NCBI GenBank assembly: GCA_033002965.1 | Contig: JAURVB010014626.1 | Span: 26,807-90,806 of the forward strand | Length of the DNA stretch: 64,000 bases | From: Piper betle | Lineage: Eukaryota; Streptophyta; Magnoliopsida; Piperales; Piperaceae | Direction of reading: 5' to 3' | Shown here: piece by piece, positions 12,050-23,795 of the stretch | Numbering within the stretch: the stretch's first letter is position 1 | Layout of the letters: each line of letters begins with the position of its first letter | Notes under the pieces: model-generated | The model's database searches: none | The model's input: the letters and a program-made list of their open reading frames with translations, nothing else | Told to the model about the DNA's origin: nothing | Program-made: the position numbers and the translations under genes

Positions 12050-13641
12050 TCCAAACACTACCACAATGTTCGGCAACTTCACCACAACTCAAGGTTTACC
12101 AGCACACCCGACCAACAAAACACCCTTTGATATCGCTACACCCAGCCTCTCGCTCGATCACCTGTGTTCACCGCGAACACCATGATACAACACTCTCGGT
12201 CGCTGTTTCGAGAGCCAAACAATTGCTACCGTAGTAGCTGCCCAATCCCCAAATACTCTTACCAGTATTCAGGCATGCCGTCTGCCCCTTGCTCGTCTCA
12301 GCCACCACGTTATCGCAACACTGGCCTTGTAAGTTCAAACCTCGGACCTGATTCAAAAACTCCCCGCCTACAAACGACGACCAACAAGCAAGACCATAGA
12401 AACGAGACAAATCCCAGCCTTATATTATCAAATCAATACAAGGATTACAAGCACTCTACCTAACCTCAAGTACTTGCTTGGCTTTGTGGACAGCCCCTCA
12501 AGCCTCGCCCCAATGCTACCTAGCCTCACACGGAACTCAATTACAAGATTACTCGCGCACAGCAACCCTCAACACGATGCCTGCCTTGATTCCAGCCGAC
12601 TTCAGCAATGGAATTCCAGTCTTCATGCAAAGCATCGGCTACAGCAACTCCATCAGTCTCCTTCTCTCTCGGCAGTCCCACGTCACCACGCAATTGGCGA
12701 CTATCTCTACACCAACTCTTCAGCAACCCTCAATGGCACCCGCTCAATGAGATCTCTCACTGTTGGACTCTCTTTTCCTCTCTGTCCGTTCTCCTTATAT
12801 AGAACCTTCGTGCATATCTTCCCCCACAGAAGATATTCTCCAGATTTAGATACCATATCTTCTTCCATACTTATCCAAATCCTTAGTTGCAATATTCTGT
12901 TCGTACTTAGCCAAAGGATATCATAATTTCTCCCAAAGATATGATCCATCCTTGTTCATCCTTATCAGTAACAGACTTTCGCCAATCTCATTGACTGCAC
13001 TATTGGACAATGGCTCACCTCTTGCTCGACCATGTCCAGACCATAACCCTCAGATCAACCTCAAAATGCATCCAGTAGTTACCGACCCAAACACCGGCAT
13101 TCCTATTCCTGCAAGAATTCCTAGTACTGCTAGAATTCCTCTCGGCACATCCAATATTCGCTACCGCCACCGCTACCGCTACATGCTCCTCCGGTATGCC
13201 ACTATCTAGCGCGGCACCCACATGCTCTCACGCACCAAACCCTGCTGCTCACTATGTAGGGCTGCTCAGTACACCACTCGACAGTGATCAGTACATTGCT
13301 CGCTTCAAATGCTGGTATGCTCAGTTGCTCCTCAACCTCGCTCCACCGACACATTCAGCGCAATGCTCGTAACCCAGTCGCAATACTCGACACCAGCACC
13401 TGACTAGCGCCACTTGAGGTTTCTCGGTCACTGTCTCCTGGCCCTCTGCTCCCAGCAACCCTCGGTCATCACGACAGCATTAGTATACCAAGTCTGTCAC
13501 CTGCAACCATATTACGGATTAGCCTGGGTAGGTTGTCTCCACCACTCGGATAGCCCCGCTACCCCTCATGGATGATGGGATACTAGGACCAACCACCAAA
13601 ATCCTAGCACCCGGACATGCCCATGCATCAAGGCCATGACA
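12050..13641 (-). mobile_element. Probable LTR of an unclassified retroelement
   Basis: Read on the minus strand, TGTCATGGCC begins right after the purine tract GGTGGGGGAGGA, a standard polypurine-tract/LTR junction. A TATATAA box lies about 840 bases downstream (plus coordinates 12795-12801), as expected for an LTR promoter. The distal end (here about 12050) could not be fixed because no partner LTR was found. Several ORFs overlap the region on both strands, none with a family motif. Confidence 0.45.
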
Positions 13642-13653
13642 TCCTCCCCCACC
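13642..13653 (-). promoter_or_regulatory. Polypurine tract of the minus-strand retroelement
   Basis: GGTGGGGGAGGA on the minus strand directly precedes the TG that would open the LTR. Purine-only and in the right position. Confidence 0.5.
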
Positions 13654-14560
13654 AATGAGATCCGATGACATCGGAAGGAAGGTCTACCCCTTCATCAACA
13701 ATAGGTTGAACTCCATCTTCAACCACGGTATGCCCTCACAACAAAATTGCAACGTCCCTGCTCTATGTACCAAGGACTCCATGCCTCGTGACTCTAGCTC
13801 CCCCATCACATTGTCCCCGGTCTTGCATGCCTCAAACCCCGCATGTACTCCTACACACTCCAATCGGCAAAATGCTCCAGCCTCCAAGTTTCGAATACCC
13901 ATCGATAAACTTGGCCAAATTCTTCGTGGTTCCAAGAAATTGCAGACTCCAAGCATTCTTAAGACTCTGTAATGTAGCTAGAATTTCCATTACTTCGGCC
14001 CTTTATTCTCTTCCTCCATGTAAAGCACTGCTAGTAATCAGCCCAACACGAACTCACCTCATCTAGTGGTTGTCTCTCTAGATCAGTGGGGATAGAGAAC
14101 TTTGGATTGCCTCGCAGCAAACCAAACATGTTAAGTGTGACCCTAACATTGGGTTCAACACCTTCATCAGCCCGTCTCTTGAAGTGTCTGACCCTCCATT
14201 GAAGAATCAAATCTTGGTAGGCCCAGTCGACCATGATGGTGGACACATCATGAAGACTACTAACTTCAAGATCCTGGTCACTACAATCTCCATAGTGAAC
14301 ATAACCCCCCACACAAGGAAACAACTGGTCTCCTGTCGACACCTCATTCCCGTCAAGTGGAACGCTTGATGCAATGAATCTTCGTGTGCCTCATCACCAG
14401 TCATTTTCTTCAACTAATGGTAGTGAGTCTCCGGTCTTCTGCCCCAAAAATCCCATGCCCCCAGCAGGAACTGCTCTCTTACCCCTCGGACTAGAGTGTA
14501 GAGCTCATGCACGCCCCTCTGTAGCAACTCACTCTTGCAATCCCCGAAGTAATCCCTGAA
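13654..14560 (-). mobile_element. Internal 3' region of the same minus-strand retroelement
   Basis: The DNA immediately upstream (minus sense) of the purine tract should be the 3' end of the element's internal region. It is less AT-rich than its surroundings and carries short open stretches (14342-14031 and 13956-13684), but I recognise no protease, RT, RNase H or integrase motif in them. Called by position only. Confidence 0.35.
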
Positions 14561-15028
14561 GTAGTTGGCAACCTCCAAGAAATCTTTTACTCAGATCACA
14601 ATATATATAATTGTATCATATAATATTATTAAGGTTTGACCTAAATTAAATTAAAAAGTTAAGATTAATAGGTCATTAATACTTAAGATAAGTATGGATA
14701 AATATTTGTAGATAATATTTTTGTAATTTCTAATTTATGATAGGTTAAATTGAAATTATGAAAAATAAGAATAAATATGGCTATAGTCCCTAAATTCACC
14801 TGTAGTTTTTCTTTCTAGTATCCCATCATCTAAAAACTTTGGTTTTGGAGAACCGATGTCGAATTTGAAAGATCAAAACCTAAAGAAGTCAAGAATTATT
14901 TTACTTATATAGATTTAGGTATGCTTCCGTTATCAAATTATATTTGCTTGATGATTTAATATTAATAAGAATAAGGTTTTATTGTGATTTTTTTGTGTAT
15001 AATTTAATTAAGTTAAATATACAACAAG
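14561..15028 (+). mobile_element. Candidate 5' LTR of the copia element at 15029
   Basis: The AT-rich DNA directly before the primer-binding site should include the end of the 5' LTR (…ATACAACA, then AG, then the primer site). The left edge is not visible and I could not match it to a 3' copy beyond 19999, so the borders are guesses. Confidence 0.35.
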
Positions 15029-15039
15029 TGGTATCAGAG
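15029..15039 (+). promoter_or_regulatory. Primer-binding site, initiator tRNA-Met
   Basis: TGGTATCAGAG complements the 3' end of plant initiator tRNA-Met, the minus-strand primer of most plant copia elements. It lies about 880 bases before recognisable gag. Confidence 0.8.
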
Positions 15040-15911
15040 TGAGGTTCATATTAGATCATTGAGGATTAATTTGATTTATTTTAATTTTAAATCAAGATTC
15101 AGAAAAATATAGATCCTAATATAAAATCTTATTGGAAATGTCTAATTTCATATTACATCTAAATCTATTGATTCAGGATCCCAAAACCAAACTAGTTTGT
15201 AAGATGGAACAAATTGATATGGTCTTCAACCCATTGGGAGTGCCCCCAAATTTGGCATTAATTATTGTCATTTTCACAAATGTGGGAAAAGAAAATACAA
15301 GAAATTTGTATATGGGATATTTATTCTCACATTAAAGTCCTCTTTTGGTAAAATATCAAATGAGAAAAATAAAGTTACAATAGGAAAAATGTTATAATTT
15401 CAAAAATTCCAAATAAAGATACTTTTATAACCTTTTTTCTAGTTTTATATTATTTATATTTGGGATTATTAAATTTAAATTATGGTTTAGTTATAATTAA
15501 TATTTTAGAATTTATTAATTACTACAATATACTACCAAAGTAGCCTCTTTTGTAGAAATTAATTTATTTTAAAATATTAAGATGGTTGTGGGTATATGAT
15601 TCATGTGAATATTAATTGGTTTAAAAGAAGGTTAATATTTGATATAGTTATATACACATTTGTGGTAATAAATATGAGATAATTATCAAGATTCCATGTA
15701 AATAATAAATTAGACTAATCATAAATTTATTATTTGACAGGATTTATTGTCCATATTTGATTACTGCATTAAGAATACCACTAAAAATTAATATTTCTGT
15801 CCAAAGATAAATATAAATGTTGTGCTAGGTATCTTTTGATGAGATTTACCATTGTTTGAATTATTAATCTTATTATGTGCATATTATTTTGTTCTATTTT
15901 TAGTTAATCAA
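15040..15911 (+). mobile_element. Copia leader between primer site and gag
   Basis: About 870 bases of AT-rich DNA without a convincing ORF. The ORF at 15132-15335 has no known motif. The length is long for a copia leader, so part may be inserted DNA. Confidence 0.5.
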
Positions 15912-16800
15912 TTTATTTTTATGATTTCTGCCAACATCAATTCAGTTCCAATGCTTAAAGATAATTTTAAGAATTGGAAAGAGAGCGTGATGATCATTCT
16001 TGGCTGCATGGATCTTGACCTTCCATTAAGGATTGAACAACCTGCTTCTATTATTGACAAAAGTTCCATTGAGGAAAAGCGGGACATTGAGAAGTGAGAA
16101 CGTTCAAATCGTATGAGTCTTATGATCATGAAGTGTGGGATTCCAAAGACCTTCAAGAGCGATGTGTCTGAGAAGGTTACTAAAGCCACTGAGTTTCTTA
16201 AAGAAATTGAAAAGCGTTTTGTAAAAAACGATAAGGTTAAAACAAGTATGCTTTTGTCGAACTTGATTTTAATGAAGTTTAAAGACAAAACAACCATAAG
16301 AGAGTATATCTTAGAGATGTGAAATATTGCTTCAAAACTTAAAGCACTAAAGTTAGATCTATCTGAGTATTTGGTCATGTATTTAGTTTTAATTTTTCTT
16401 CCGACACAATTTAGTCAATTCAAGGTCAATTATAATTGCCAAAGGGACAAATGGACTTTTAATGAGCTCATTTCTTATTGTGTCCAAGAAGAAGAAAGGT
16501 TGAAGCAAGAATAGTGCTCACTTAGCTAGTACCTATCAGGACAAAAATAAGAAAAGAAAAAGGCGAAGGAAGTTGGTAATGGTTCTCATAAGCAACAACA
16601 AAAGAAAGAAAATTATGCTTCTTGCTGTTTCTTTTGTGGTAAACATAGATATATGAAGAAGAAATGCACTAAGCATCACGCTTGACATGCAAAGGAAGGT
16701 CCATTTCTTAATTTTGTTTGTTCTAAGGTTAATTTAACTTCAGTGTCAATGCACACTTGGTAGCTAGATTCAGGTGTTACAACTCACCTAAGTGTGTCAA
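15912..16800 (+). pseudogene. Copia gag and start of protease, broken
   Basis: Gag forms the particle that packages element RNA. The reading starts with LKDNFKNWKESVMIILGCMD, passes a UBN2-type gag core (KATEFLKEIEKRF near 16189, REYILEM near 16302), and reaches a zinc knuckle with CFFCGKHRYMKKKC at about 16627-16670. The protease entrance follows as LDSGVTTHLS near 16765, the DSG/A catalytic type. In-frame stops appear after RDIEK, after REYILEM and around the knuckle, and a shift is needed in between, so no Gag can be made. Confidence 0.85.
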
Positions 16801-17150
16801 TGTAGGGTTACCTGAGTTGCTGAAAGCCAAATAATACTGAAAAGATTCATCTATATGGGTGATGACAAATCAATTGTAGTTGAAGCAATTGAGACTTTTA
16901 TATTATTATTAAAGACATGATATTATTTGGATTTGAAAGAGACACATGTAGTACCGTCTTTTAGGCAAAATTTTGTTTCTATTTCTATATTGACAAATTT
17001 GGTTACTTTTGTTCATTTAGAAATAATATGTTTAGTCTTTTTCTAAATTTAAATATTGTGGGTACGGGTTTCTTGTCTTTTTATGATAATCTATACTTAC
17101 TAGATATTATTGTATCTTTTAATGAAACTTTGCATATGGGCTGACGTGGT
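16801..17150 (+). mobile_element. Eroded copia protease/integrase junction
   Basis: By position this should encode the rest of protease and the linker to integrase. It is full of stops in all frames and I recognise no motif. Confidence 0.5.
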
Positions 17151-18279
17151 ACGAAAAGAAAACTAACCAATGAGAATTCTACTTTACTCTGGCACAAGCG
17201 TTTGAGACACATTTCTAAACAAAGAATTAAAAAACTTATGTTAGATGGAATTTTAATTATCTTAATTTATTAGATTTTCAAGTCTATGCTGAGTGAATTA
17301 AAGGAAAACAAATAAACATAAGGAGACTAGGTGTAAATATATCTTCAAGCGTCTTAGAACTAATACATACGAACATTTATGGGACATTTCCTATGGCTTC
17401 ATGGAATGGTCAATAATATTTTATTACATTCATAGATTATTATTCTCGTTATTGTTGCCTTTATCTCATTAATGAGAAGTCTCAAGCATTGAACGCGTTT
17501 AAGGCATATAAGGGTGAAGTTGAGAACCAACTTAACAAAACTATTAAGGCTATCAGATCTGACCGTGGTGGTAAATACTATGGTAGATATGATGGATCAA
17601 GTGTACAATGTCAAGAATCATTTGCCAAATTCCTAGAAGAGTATGGAATTGTCCCACAATACATGATGCTAGGTACTCCTAGCATATATAATATTGCTGA
17701 GAGAAGAAATTAAACATTAAAAGACATGGTGAGAAGTATGATTGCTCATACTACTTTACCTGATTCACTTTGAGGTGAGGCGCTAAAGGCAACAGTATAT
17801 CTTCTTGATAGAATACCAACAAAGGCAACAGTTAAGCACCCCTTATGAATTGTGGACTGGAAAAACCCAGTATTAAGTATTTATACATCTGGGGTTGTCC
17901 AACTAAGGCAAGGTCTTATAGGCCAAATGAAAGAAAATTGGACTCAAGAATAATTAGCAGCTATTTTGTTGGGTACTCTGAATGGTCTAGAGGGTATAAG
18001 TTTTATGATCTCACAACAAGGTCATTCTTTGAAATGGGAAATGCCGAGTTCTTTGAGGATGTTAAGTTTGGAGGGGGAAATGAAGTTAGAGACTTTATCT
18101 TTGAAGAAAAATCTATTTTTCTTCCCATGATTGTTCTTGATAATAATCAAGATCATAATCCTGATGTTGTTCTAGAAGCAATACCAAAATTACATGACAA
18201 TGTTGAGAATCTCCCTAATCACAATCACCAAGCTATACCTAAAAGCAAATTTAACAGCCTCAAGAGAAAATGTCATTGA
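17151..18279 (+). pseudogene. Copia integrase, broken
   Basis: Integrase motifs occur in order: LWHKRLRHIS of the HHCC zinc domain (about 17190), an IDYYSRYCCLYLI segment near 17430, IRSDRGGKYYG with the second catalytic Asp (17552 onward), and the QYMMLGTPSIYNIAERRN region (to 17713), where copia elements have the glutamate-bearing NGVAERRN. Next come LKDMVRSMIAH and KYLYIWGCPTKARSY (17860 onward), ending in a GYSEWSRGYKFYDL segment. Stops interrupt it before the catalytic core and after ERRN; several frame changes are needed. Confidence 0.88.
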
Positions 18280-18423
18280 GATGATCCACAAGAGAAAAGA
18301 GAAATATAATTTCAGATCATTATATCATCTTTCTCTAAAAACATGAGGATAACATTGGAATGGTGAAAGATGATCCAATCAACTTTCATCAAGCTATAAA
18401 GAGTTCTAATTCTCAAAGGTAGA

Positions 18424-19999
18424 TTGATGCCATAAACGAAGAAATGATGTCCATGAAAGCTAATGACATATTGGATCTTGTCTCATTGCTTGAAGGTACA
18501 AAACCTATTAGTTGTAAATGGATATTTAAAACCAAGAGGGATTCAAAAGGTGATGTAGAAAGATACAAAACTCATCTTGTTGCAAAGAGTTTTACTCAAA
18601 AGAAAGGCGTCGATTACAATGAGACTTTCTCTCTAGTTTCATTGAAAGATTCATTCAAAATAATTATGGTAGTAGTGGCACACTTTGATCTTAAGTTACA
18701 TCAGATGGATGTAAAGACTATGTTTTTAAATGGTGACATTGATGAAACAATTTATATAGTGCAACCAAAACTTTTTATGGAGAGATTAAAAGAATATGGT
18801 TTGCAAATTAAAGAAATCCATCTATGGACTTAAGCAGGCTTATTGTTAATGGTATCATAAATTTCATCAAGTTATTCTTTTGTTCGGTTTTGAAATGAAT
18901 GTGATTGATGATTGTATATACCATAAGTTTAGTGAGAGTAAGTATATTTTTCTGGTTTTATTTATTGATGATATATTGCTTTCCAACAATGATATAGATT
19001 TTTTGCACGAAACCAAGATATTTTTATCAAAGAAATTTGAAATGAAAGATCTTGGAACTACGTCTTTTGCATTAGGAATTCAAATACATCGGGACTGCTA
19101 TCGATGTATAGTCAGATTATCACAGAAGACCTATATAGAAAAAGTGCTTAAGAGATTTGGTATGTAAGGTTGTAAACCTGGAGATACCCCTGTTTCTATA
19201 AGAGACAAATTTAGTCTCAATCAATGCCCTAAAATGACATAGAAGGAAAGGAAATGCAAAAGATTCTTTATACTTCAGCAGTGGGAAGTCTTATGTATGC
19301 TCAAGTATGTACGCGTCTAGATATTGCTTATATTGTTGGAATGTTGGGTAAATACTTAAGTAATCTAAGATTGGATCATTGGATAGCAGCCAAAAGAATC
19401 ATAAGGTATCTTCAGAGAACAAAACATTACATGCTTACATATCGAAAGTCAGATCAACTTGAGATCATTGGGAATTCTAATTCCGATATTGCTGGATGTC
19501 AAGATAGTCATTGATCTACTTTTGACTATGTCTACCTGCTTGCTGGAGGAGCTATTTCTTGGAGGAGTGCTAAACAAATGCTCATTGCTTCTTCCACCAT
19601 GACAGCTGAATTCATAGCTTGTTATGAGGCATCCAATCATGGAATATGGTTGCAGAATTTTGTCATAGGGCTGCGCATTGTTGATAATATTGAAAGACTA
19701 CTTGAGTTTATTTTGTGACAATCAGGAGCTCATCTAAATCAAAACATATAGAGATCAAGTTTCTTGTTGTGAAAGAAAGAGTTCAGAGTGGTAATGTTTC
19801 TATAAAGCATCTTGGGACAAACTCTATGGTTATGGATCCACTTACTAAAAGTTTATCACCCAAGGTCTTTCATGAGCATATTGCTCATCTGGATGTTTGT
19901 TCCAGCATGGGATCGTTGAACTGCGAGACCTTAGCTTTTCAATCCATGTTTGAGAGTTCGGTTGGACCGATGAGCCCTTTCCGTACAAAGAGATAGTAC
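18424..19999 (+). pseudogene. Copia reverse transcriptase and RNase H, broken
   Basis: RT copies element RNA into DNA and RNase H removes the template. The frame at 18444-18830 reads CKWIFKTKRDSKGDVERYKT, KGVDYNETFSLVS and HQMDVKTMFLNGDIDETIY. The next block, from 18880, holds FIDDIL, equivalent to the copia YVDDML site, then KKFEMKDLGTTSFALGIQI. From 19254 comes AVGSLMYAQVCTRLDIAY; RNase H sequence follows with [11 protein letters not shown] and [19 protein letters not shown], and KHIEIKFLVVKERVQSG closes it. Stops after LWT, RFGM and QDSH split the frame. Confidence 0.9.
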
Positions 20000-20640
20000 G
20001 ATGGAAATAGAAAAAATGTCGTAGGCACCAAATGATACATAGAAAATTTTTACGTGGTTCCTTAGGGTTCAACTTGAATCCCTAAGTCAGTCCATGGTGA
20101 GATTGATATTCACAATTCACTAATTTTCCTTTGATTTTATACTTTATACAAAATAGTAAATTTTACCGCCCTTAAATAAATTTGTCTTTAAGATCTTTGA
20201 CTCTAATGCTATAGCTTATCCCTTTTTAGTCTTAAATCTTTAAAATAACCATACCACTGCATCCGGAGCATCCAAAATGTTGGGGTAGTAAGTTTCGCCT
20301 AAATCCGAGGTTTATAAGGCCTTCAAATTATTTTTGGATTTTTAATAGACTGAACCAGACTACTTCAGATTGGTTCAAAACAAATAAATATTGGAATGGG
20401 CCAGGTGGTATGCTCAGGCTCTTCTGCAGTGCGCTAGTCTACTAGTGGTGCATGGTGTGCCAATTCAAATTCGGGTTGTAGATGGGCCATGGAACGATCG
20501 CGGGTCTAGGTCTGTTCATGGGTCTGATCAGTTCATGGGTTAGCTCGTATGGTCGCAGATCTAGACAAGGTGAGCGGCCTCGGTTCACTAATCGGGCCCA
20601 ACAGACCTACTTAGGAGTGATGCAGGAGCCGCTTTTGAGA
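20000..20640. other. Post-copia region, no gene
   Basis: It should contain the copia polypurine tract and 3' LTR, but no TG-start match to the DNA before 15029 was visible. The part from about 20270 is less AT-rich and leads into the repeat array that follows. Confidence 0.4.
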
Positions 20641-21290
20641 CTCTAGTGTTGGCTTTTCTGGTGAACGTGGCAACTGAATCTAGTGGTACTCCACCCTAAT
20701 CTGAATAACAATTCATAGGCTTCACATTGTACACCACTTCTGAGCCGGGAATGACGGGCGTTGATTGAAAAATAGACGCGAAATCAGCTCTCTGTGACGG
20801 TTTTCTACTTCAATCTCCTTTGTTTTCTGCTTATCCGATCAGCCACTTCCTGACAAAATTCAAGCAACGATGGCAATTGAATCCAGTGATATCCCACCCT
20901 AACCTGAAGATTGCTTCATAGACTTCACTTTGGACTTCGAGACCGGGGACAACCAGAGTTAGTCGGAAAAATCCACAAAGTCAGCCTTTGCTACTTCTTT
21001 CTGCTGTTTTCTACCTGCTCCGATGGGTTCCTTCCTGAATTTTCTCCTGTGACGGCCATGACAAAATCCGGCAAGACTCGACTTGGGTTTGAAGATTGCT
21101 TCACCCGCTTTGTGTTGATGACTACTTCAGGGCTGGGAATGACCGGCGTTCGTTGAAAAACTGCCGCAAAACCAGCTCTCCACGGCTGTTTCTGCTCTGT
21201 TTTCTTCTTCTCCGGTGCTCTGCAGCAGTTCCTTCTCCACAGTGAAAGTGATCAGCAACGCCCCTCCTTTCCTAGGCAATGGCGACAACT
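20640..21290 (+). repeat. Three diverged tandem copies of a repeat of about 200 bp
   Basis: Shared landmarks recur in order: CCACCCTAA (20691 and 20893), a GGCTTCAC/GACTTCAC segment, GCCGGGAATGACGGGCGTT (20743), a diverged GACCGGGGACAACCAG (20941) and GCTGGGAATGACCGGCGTT (21132), then AAATCAGCTCTC or AAACCAGCTCTCC and a TTTTCT(A/G)CT-rich pyrimidine tail. Spacing is about 190-200 bases. A weaker fourth copy is at about 34185-34310. Confidence 0.75.
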
Positions 21291-21779
21291 TCACAAAACA
21301 GCGACTAGGAGGGCTTCTCTTCCGCTGATGGAAACAACCATTGGTGGCTATGTGGTGGCAGCAATGAAACTCTGGCAAGGGCTCCTTGGGGATATTGATG
21401 GACTTCCAAACGGCAAAAATTCTTAGCGAGATATAGCAGCAACCGGCAGGAAGACGGCGGGCTTCCCCTTCGGCTGGACGAGGCTCCACAGCCCTGCTCC
21501 GACAGCGATGGATTTCCTTTTCTGCGGCACAACCCGCACCACTCGATTTTTTGTGCAAAATAAATAGCCAAGAAATAGAAAATGGAACACGGCAACTAAT
21601 GCAAACAACATGCTTATTTCAATATAGGTAAAAGAGAAATAATAAAAGAAGAAATTAAACATTTACCTATAATGAAAAATTAGAACAAATGAGATTGAGG
21701 CGTGCTACAGTGCGCTACATGAAAAGTGGCACATCCCAGATATAATTTTTTTTTTTAACCTCTCATCCTACCACTGTTC
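21291..21779. other. Spacer between repeat arrays, no gene
   Basis: The minus-strand ORF at 21558-21127 overlaps the tandem repeat and this spacer and has no recognisable motif. AT content rises sharply after 21600. Confidence 0.5.
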
Positions 21780-22190
21780 ATGCCGCCCGTCGGCACCGCC
21801 CCGCCCCCGCCGGCCCCGGCCCCATCCCGCCTCCGCCCGCAACCCTCCCCCACCTGCCGACCTCCACCGTTTCCCCCTGCCCTCCGCCGCCGCCCTTCCG
21901 CCGCCACCCCTTCAGCCGCCTCGCCCCGCCCGACCCCTGCCTACAGCCCTCCCCCCCACCCCCGCCCGGTTACCCGCCCCCCACTGCCTGTTTCGCCCCA
22001 CCCCGCCGCGGCCCCGCTCGTCCCTGCCCCGTTTCCGCCACCCTCCCCGGCCACCCGTTTCGCCCCCACCCCCATCGCCACCCCGCCCGTCGACCGAGCT
22101 CCTCCCCGCCGTCTGCCGCCCGGCCACCTCCACGCCGGCGTCACTGCATCACCGCCGGCGGTGGCGCGACGGGGAACGGAGGAGCGATGG
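21780..22190 (-). mobile_element. GC-rich LTR-derived block, left arm
   Basis: Read on the minus strand, GACTCGAGTC-type DNA followed by TTACGAAATTGCCATCGC leads into this GC-rich block, the same order seen in the LTR at 504-3434 (cores, then ACGAAACTGC, then GC-rich). Its long ORFs in several frames (prolines on plus, glycine/arginine on minus) are composition effects. Confidence 0.6.
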
Positions 22191-23425
22191 CAATTTCGTA
22201 ATAAAAATTTAACTCGTTCCCGACTCGAGTCAAATTTACGAAATAAATTTTAAAAATAAAATATAATAAAATAAAAAATTGACTCGCTCCTTACTCGAGT
22301 CAATTTTACTAAATAAATTTTTAAAATAAAATAACATAAAATAAAAATTTGAACCGCTCTCCGCCGACGTCGTCGCTTGCCGATCGCCTCCCTGTCGCCA
22401 CCCACACCCTGCCCCCGTCCCCCCACACCCGCTGCCCCCATGTCCTCCACCGGCCCAGGCCCCCTGCCTTGCCTTCTGCCGCCCCTGACCCCCTCTCCGC
22501 CTGTTACGAAATAAATTACAAAAATAAAATTTTTTTATAATAAAAACTTGTCTCGATCTTGCACGGGATCGAGTCAATATTATGAAATAAATTTAAAAAT
22601 AAAATAAAAATAATTTTGTAATAAAATTTGACTCGATCTTACACGAGATCGAGTTAATATTACGAAATAAATTTTAAAAAATAAAATAAGTTTGTAATTA
22701 AAAATTTTATTAGTCCCACATGAGATCGGCGCCATGTATTTCCCAGTAGGCCATCCAACCCTGAGGCGCGACAAAAAAATTAAATAAATAATTTCTTAAT
22801 AAAAACTTTATTCGATCCCGACTCGAGTTAAAATAATTTATTACGGAATTATTTTATTTTTTTAAAATTTATTTTTAATAAAAATTTATTCGGTAATAAA
22901 TTTATTTTATAATAAAAACTTGACTCGATCCCGCACATGTTCGAGTCAGCTTTTTATTATAAAATTATTTTATATTTTTTAAAATTTATTTCATATTATT
23001 GACTCGATCTCGACTCAAGTCAAGTTTTTATTACAAAATTATTTTTTAAAAAATTATTCCATACTACTAATTTAACTCCAATTGAGATCGAATCAAATTT
23101 TTTAACGAAATTATTTTATTTTTTAAAATTTATTTCGTAATAAAAAATTAACTTGATCTCGACTAGAGTTAAGTTTTAATTACGATATTATTTTATTTTT
23201 TTTAATTTATTTTATAATATTAACTTGACTCGATTCGAGATCGAGTCAAGTTTTTTTATGAAATTATTTTATTTTATTTTTAAATTTATTTCATAATATT
23301 AACTTAACTCAAGTCGGGATCGAGTCAACTTTTTTTAACGAAAATATTTTATTCTTTTTAAAATTTATTTCCTAATAAAAACTTTGACTCGAGTCGGGAG
23401 CGAGTCAAATTTTTATTACAAAACT
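22190..23425. repeat. AT-rich minisatellite with GACTCGAGTC-type palindromic cores
   Basis: About a dozen imperfect units of roughly 80-110 bp. Each has a core like GACTCGATCTCGACTCGAGT and an AT-rich arm resembling TTTTTATTACGAAATTATTT then AAAATTTATTTCGTAATAAA. Clear cores lie near 22205, 22275, 22553, 22630, 22813, 22922, 23000, 23152, 23228, 23307 and 23384. A GC-rich block (about 22360-22500) and a unique insert (about 22700-22775) interrupt it. The core matches the single-copy GACTCGAGTCGGAATCGAGT stretch at 909-928 in the complete LTR. Confidence 0.82.
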
Positions 23426-23795
23426 ACCCTCCCTTGTTTCTTTCCCCACCCATTGTTCTGCCGCATCGCTCCACCGCCGGCGACCTCGCCGCCGGCCGCC
23501 AACGGGGGGCGTGGCTGCGGGCGTGGTCGATAGGGGGACTGCGGCGGCAGGGGCAGGGCGCGGCGCCGGGCGGGGGCAGGGGGACCACGGCTTTGGACAG
23601 GGGCAGGGGCGGGCCACGGCATCGGGGGGGCAAGGCCGCCCTCGGCCGGGCAAGGGGGCCGCGCTCGCACAGGCAGGGGGCCGCGCTCGCCCGGGCACGG
23701 GGGCCGCACTCGCTCGGGCACGGGCCGCCGCTCGCCCAGGCAGGGGGCCGCCGCTCGCCCAGGCAGGGGGGTCGCAGTCGCTCAGGCGGGGGGGG
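23426..23795 (+). mobile_element. GC-rich LTR-derived block, right arm before the solo LTR
   Basis: Cores, then ATTACAAAACTACCC, then GC-rich DNA, in plus orientation, mirror the left arm. The G-rich part is a loose tandem of CGGGCAGGGGGCCGC-like units of about 27-36 bases. It runs up to GGGGG, where the solo LTR has inserted, and resumes at 26789. Confidence 0.6.

Noticed and set aside
12046..13209. Several ORFs of 60-150 codons on both strands
   Set aside because: None has a family motif and frames contradict one another; the region fits a retroelement LTR.
21127..21558. 143-aa minus-strand ORF with cysteines
   Set aside because: It overlaps a diverged tandem repeat whose other units do not keep the frame.
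21780..22253. 157-aa proline-rich ORF resembling an extensin-like protein
   Set aside because: No signal peptide or SPPP repeats, and the block is LTR-derived GC-rich DNA with equally long ORFs on the other strand.
22190..23425. CRISPR-like array
   Set aside because: Units are contiguous diverged minisatellite repeats without unique spacers of even length, in a plant nuclear context.
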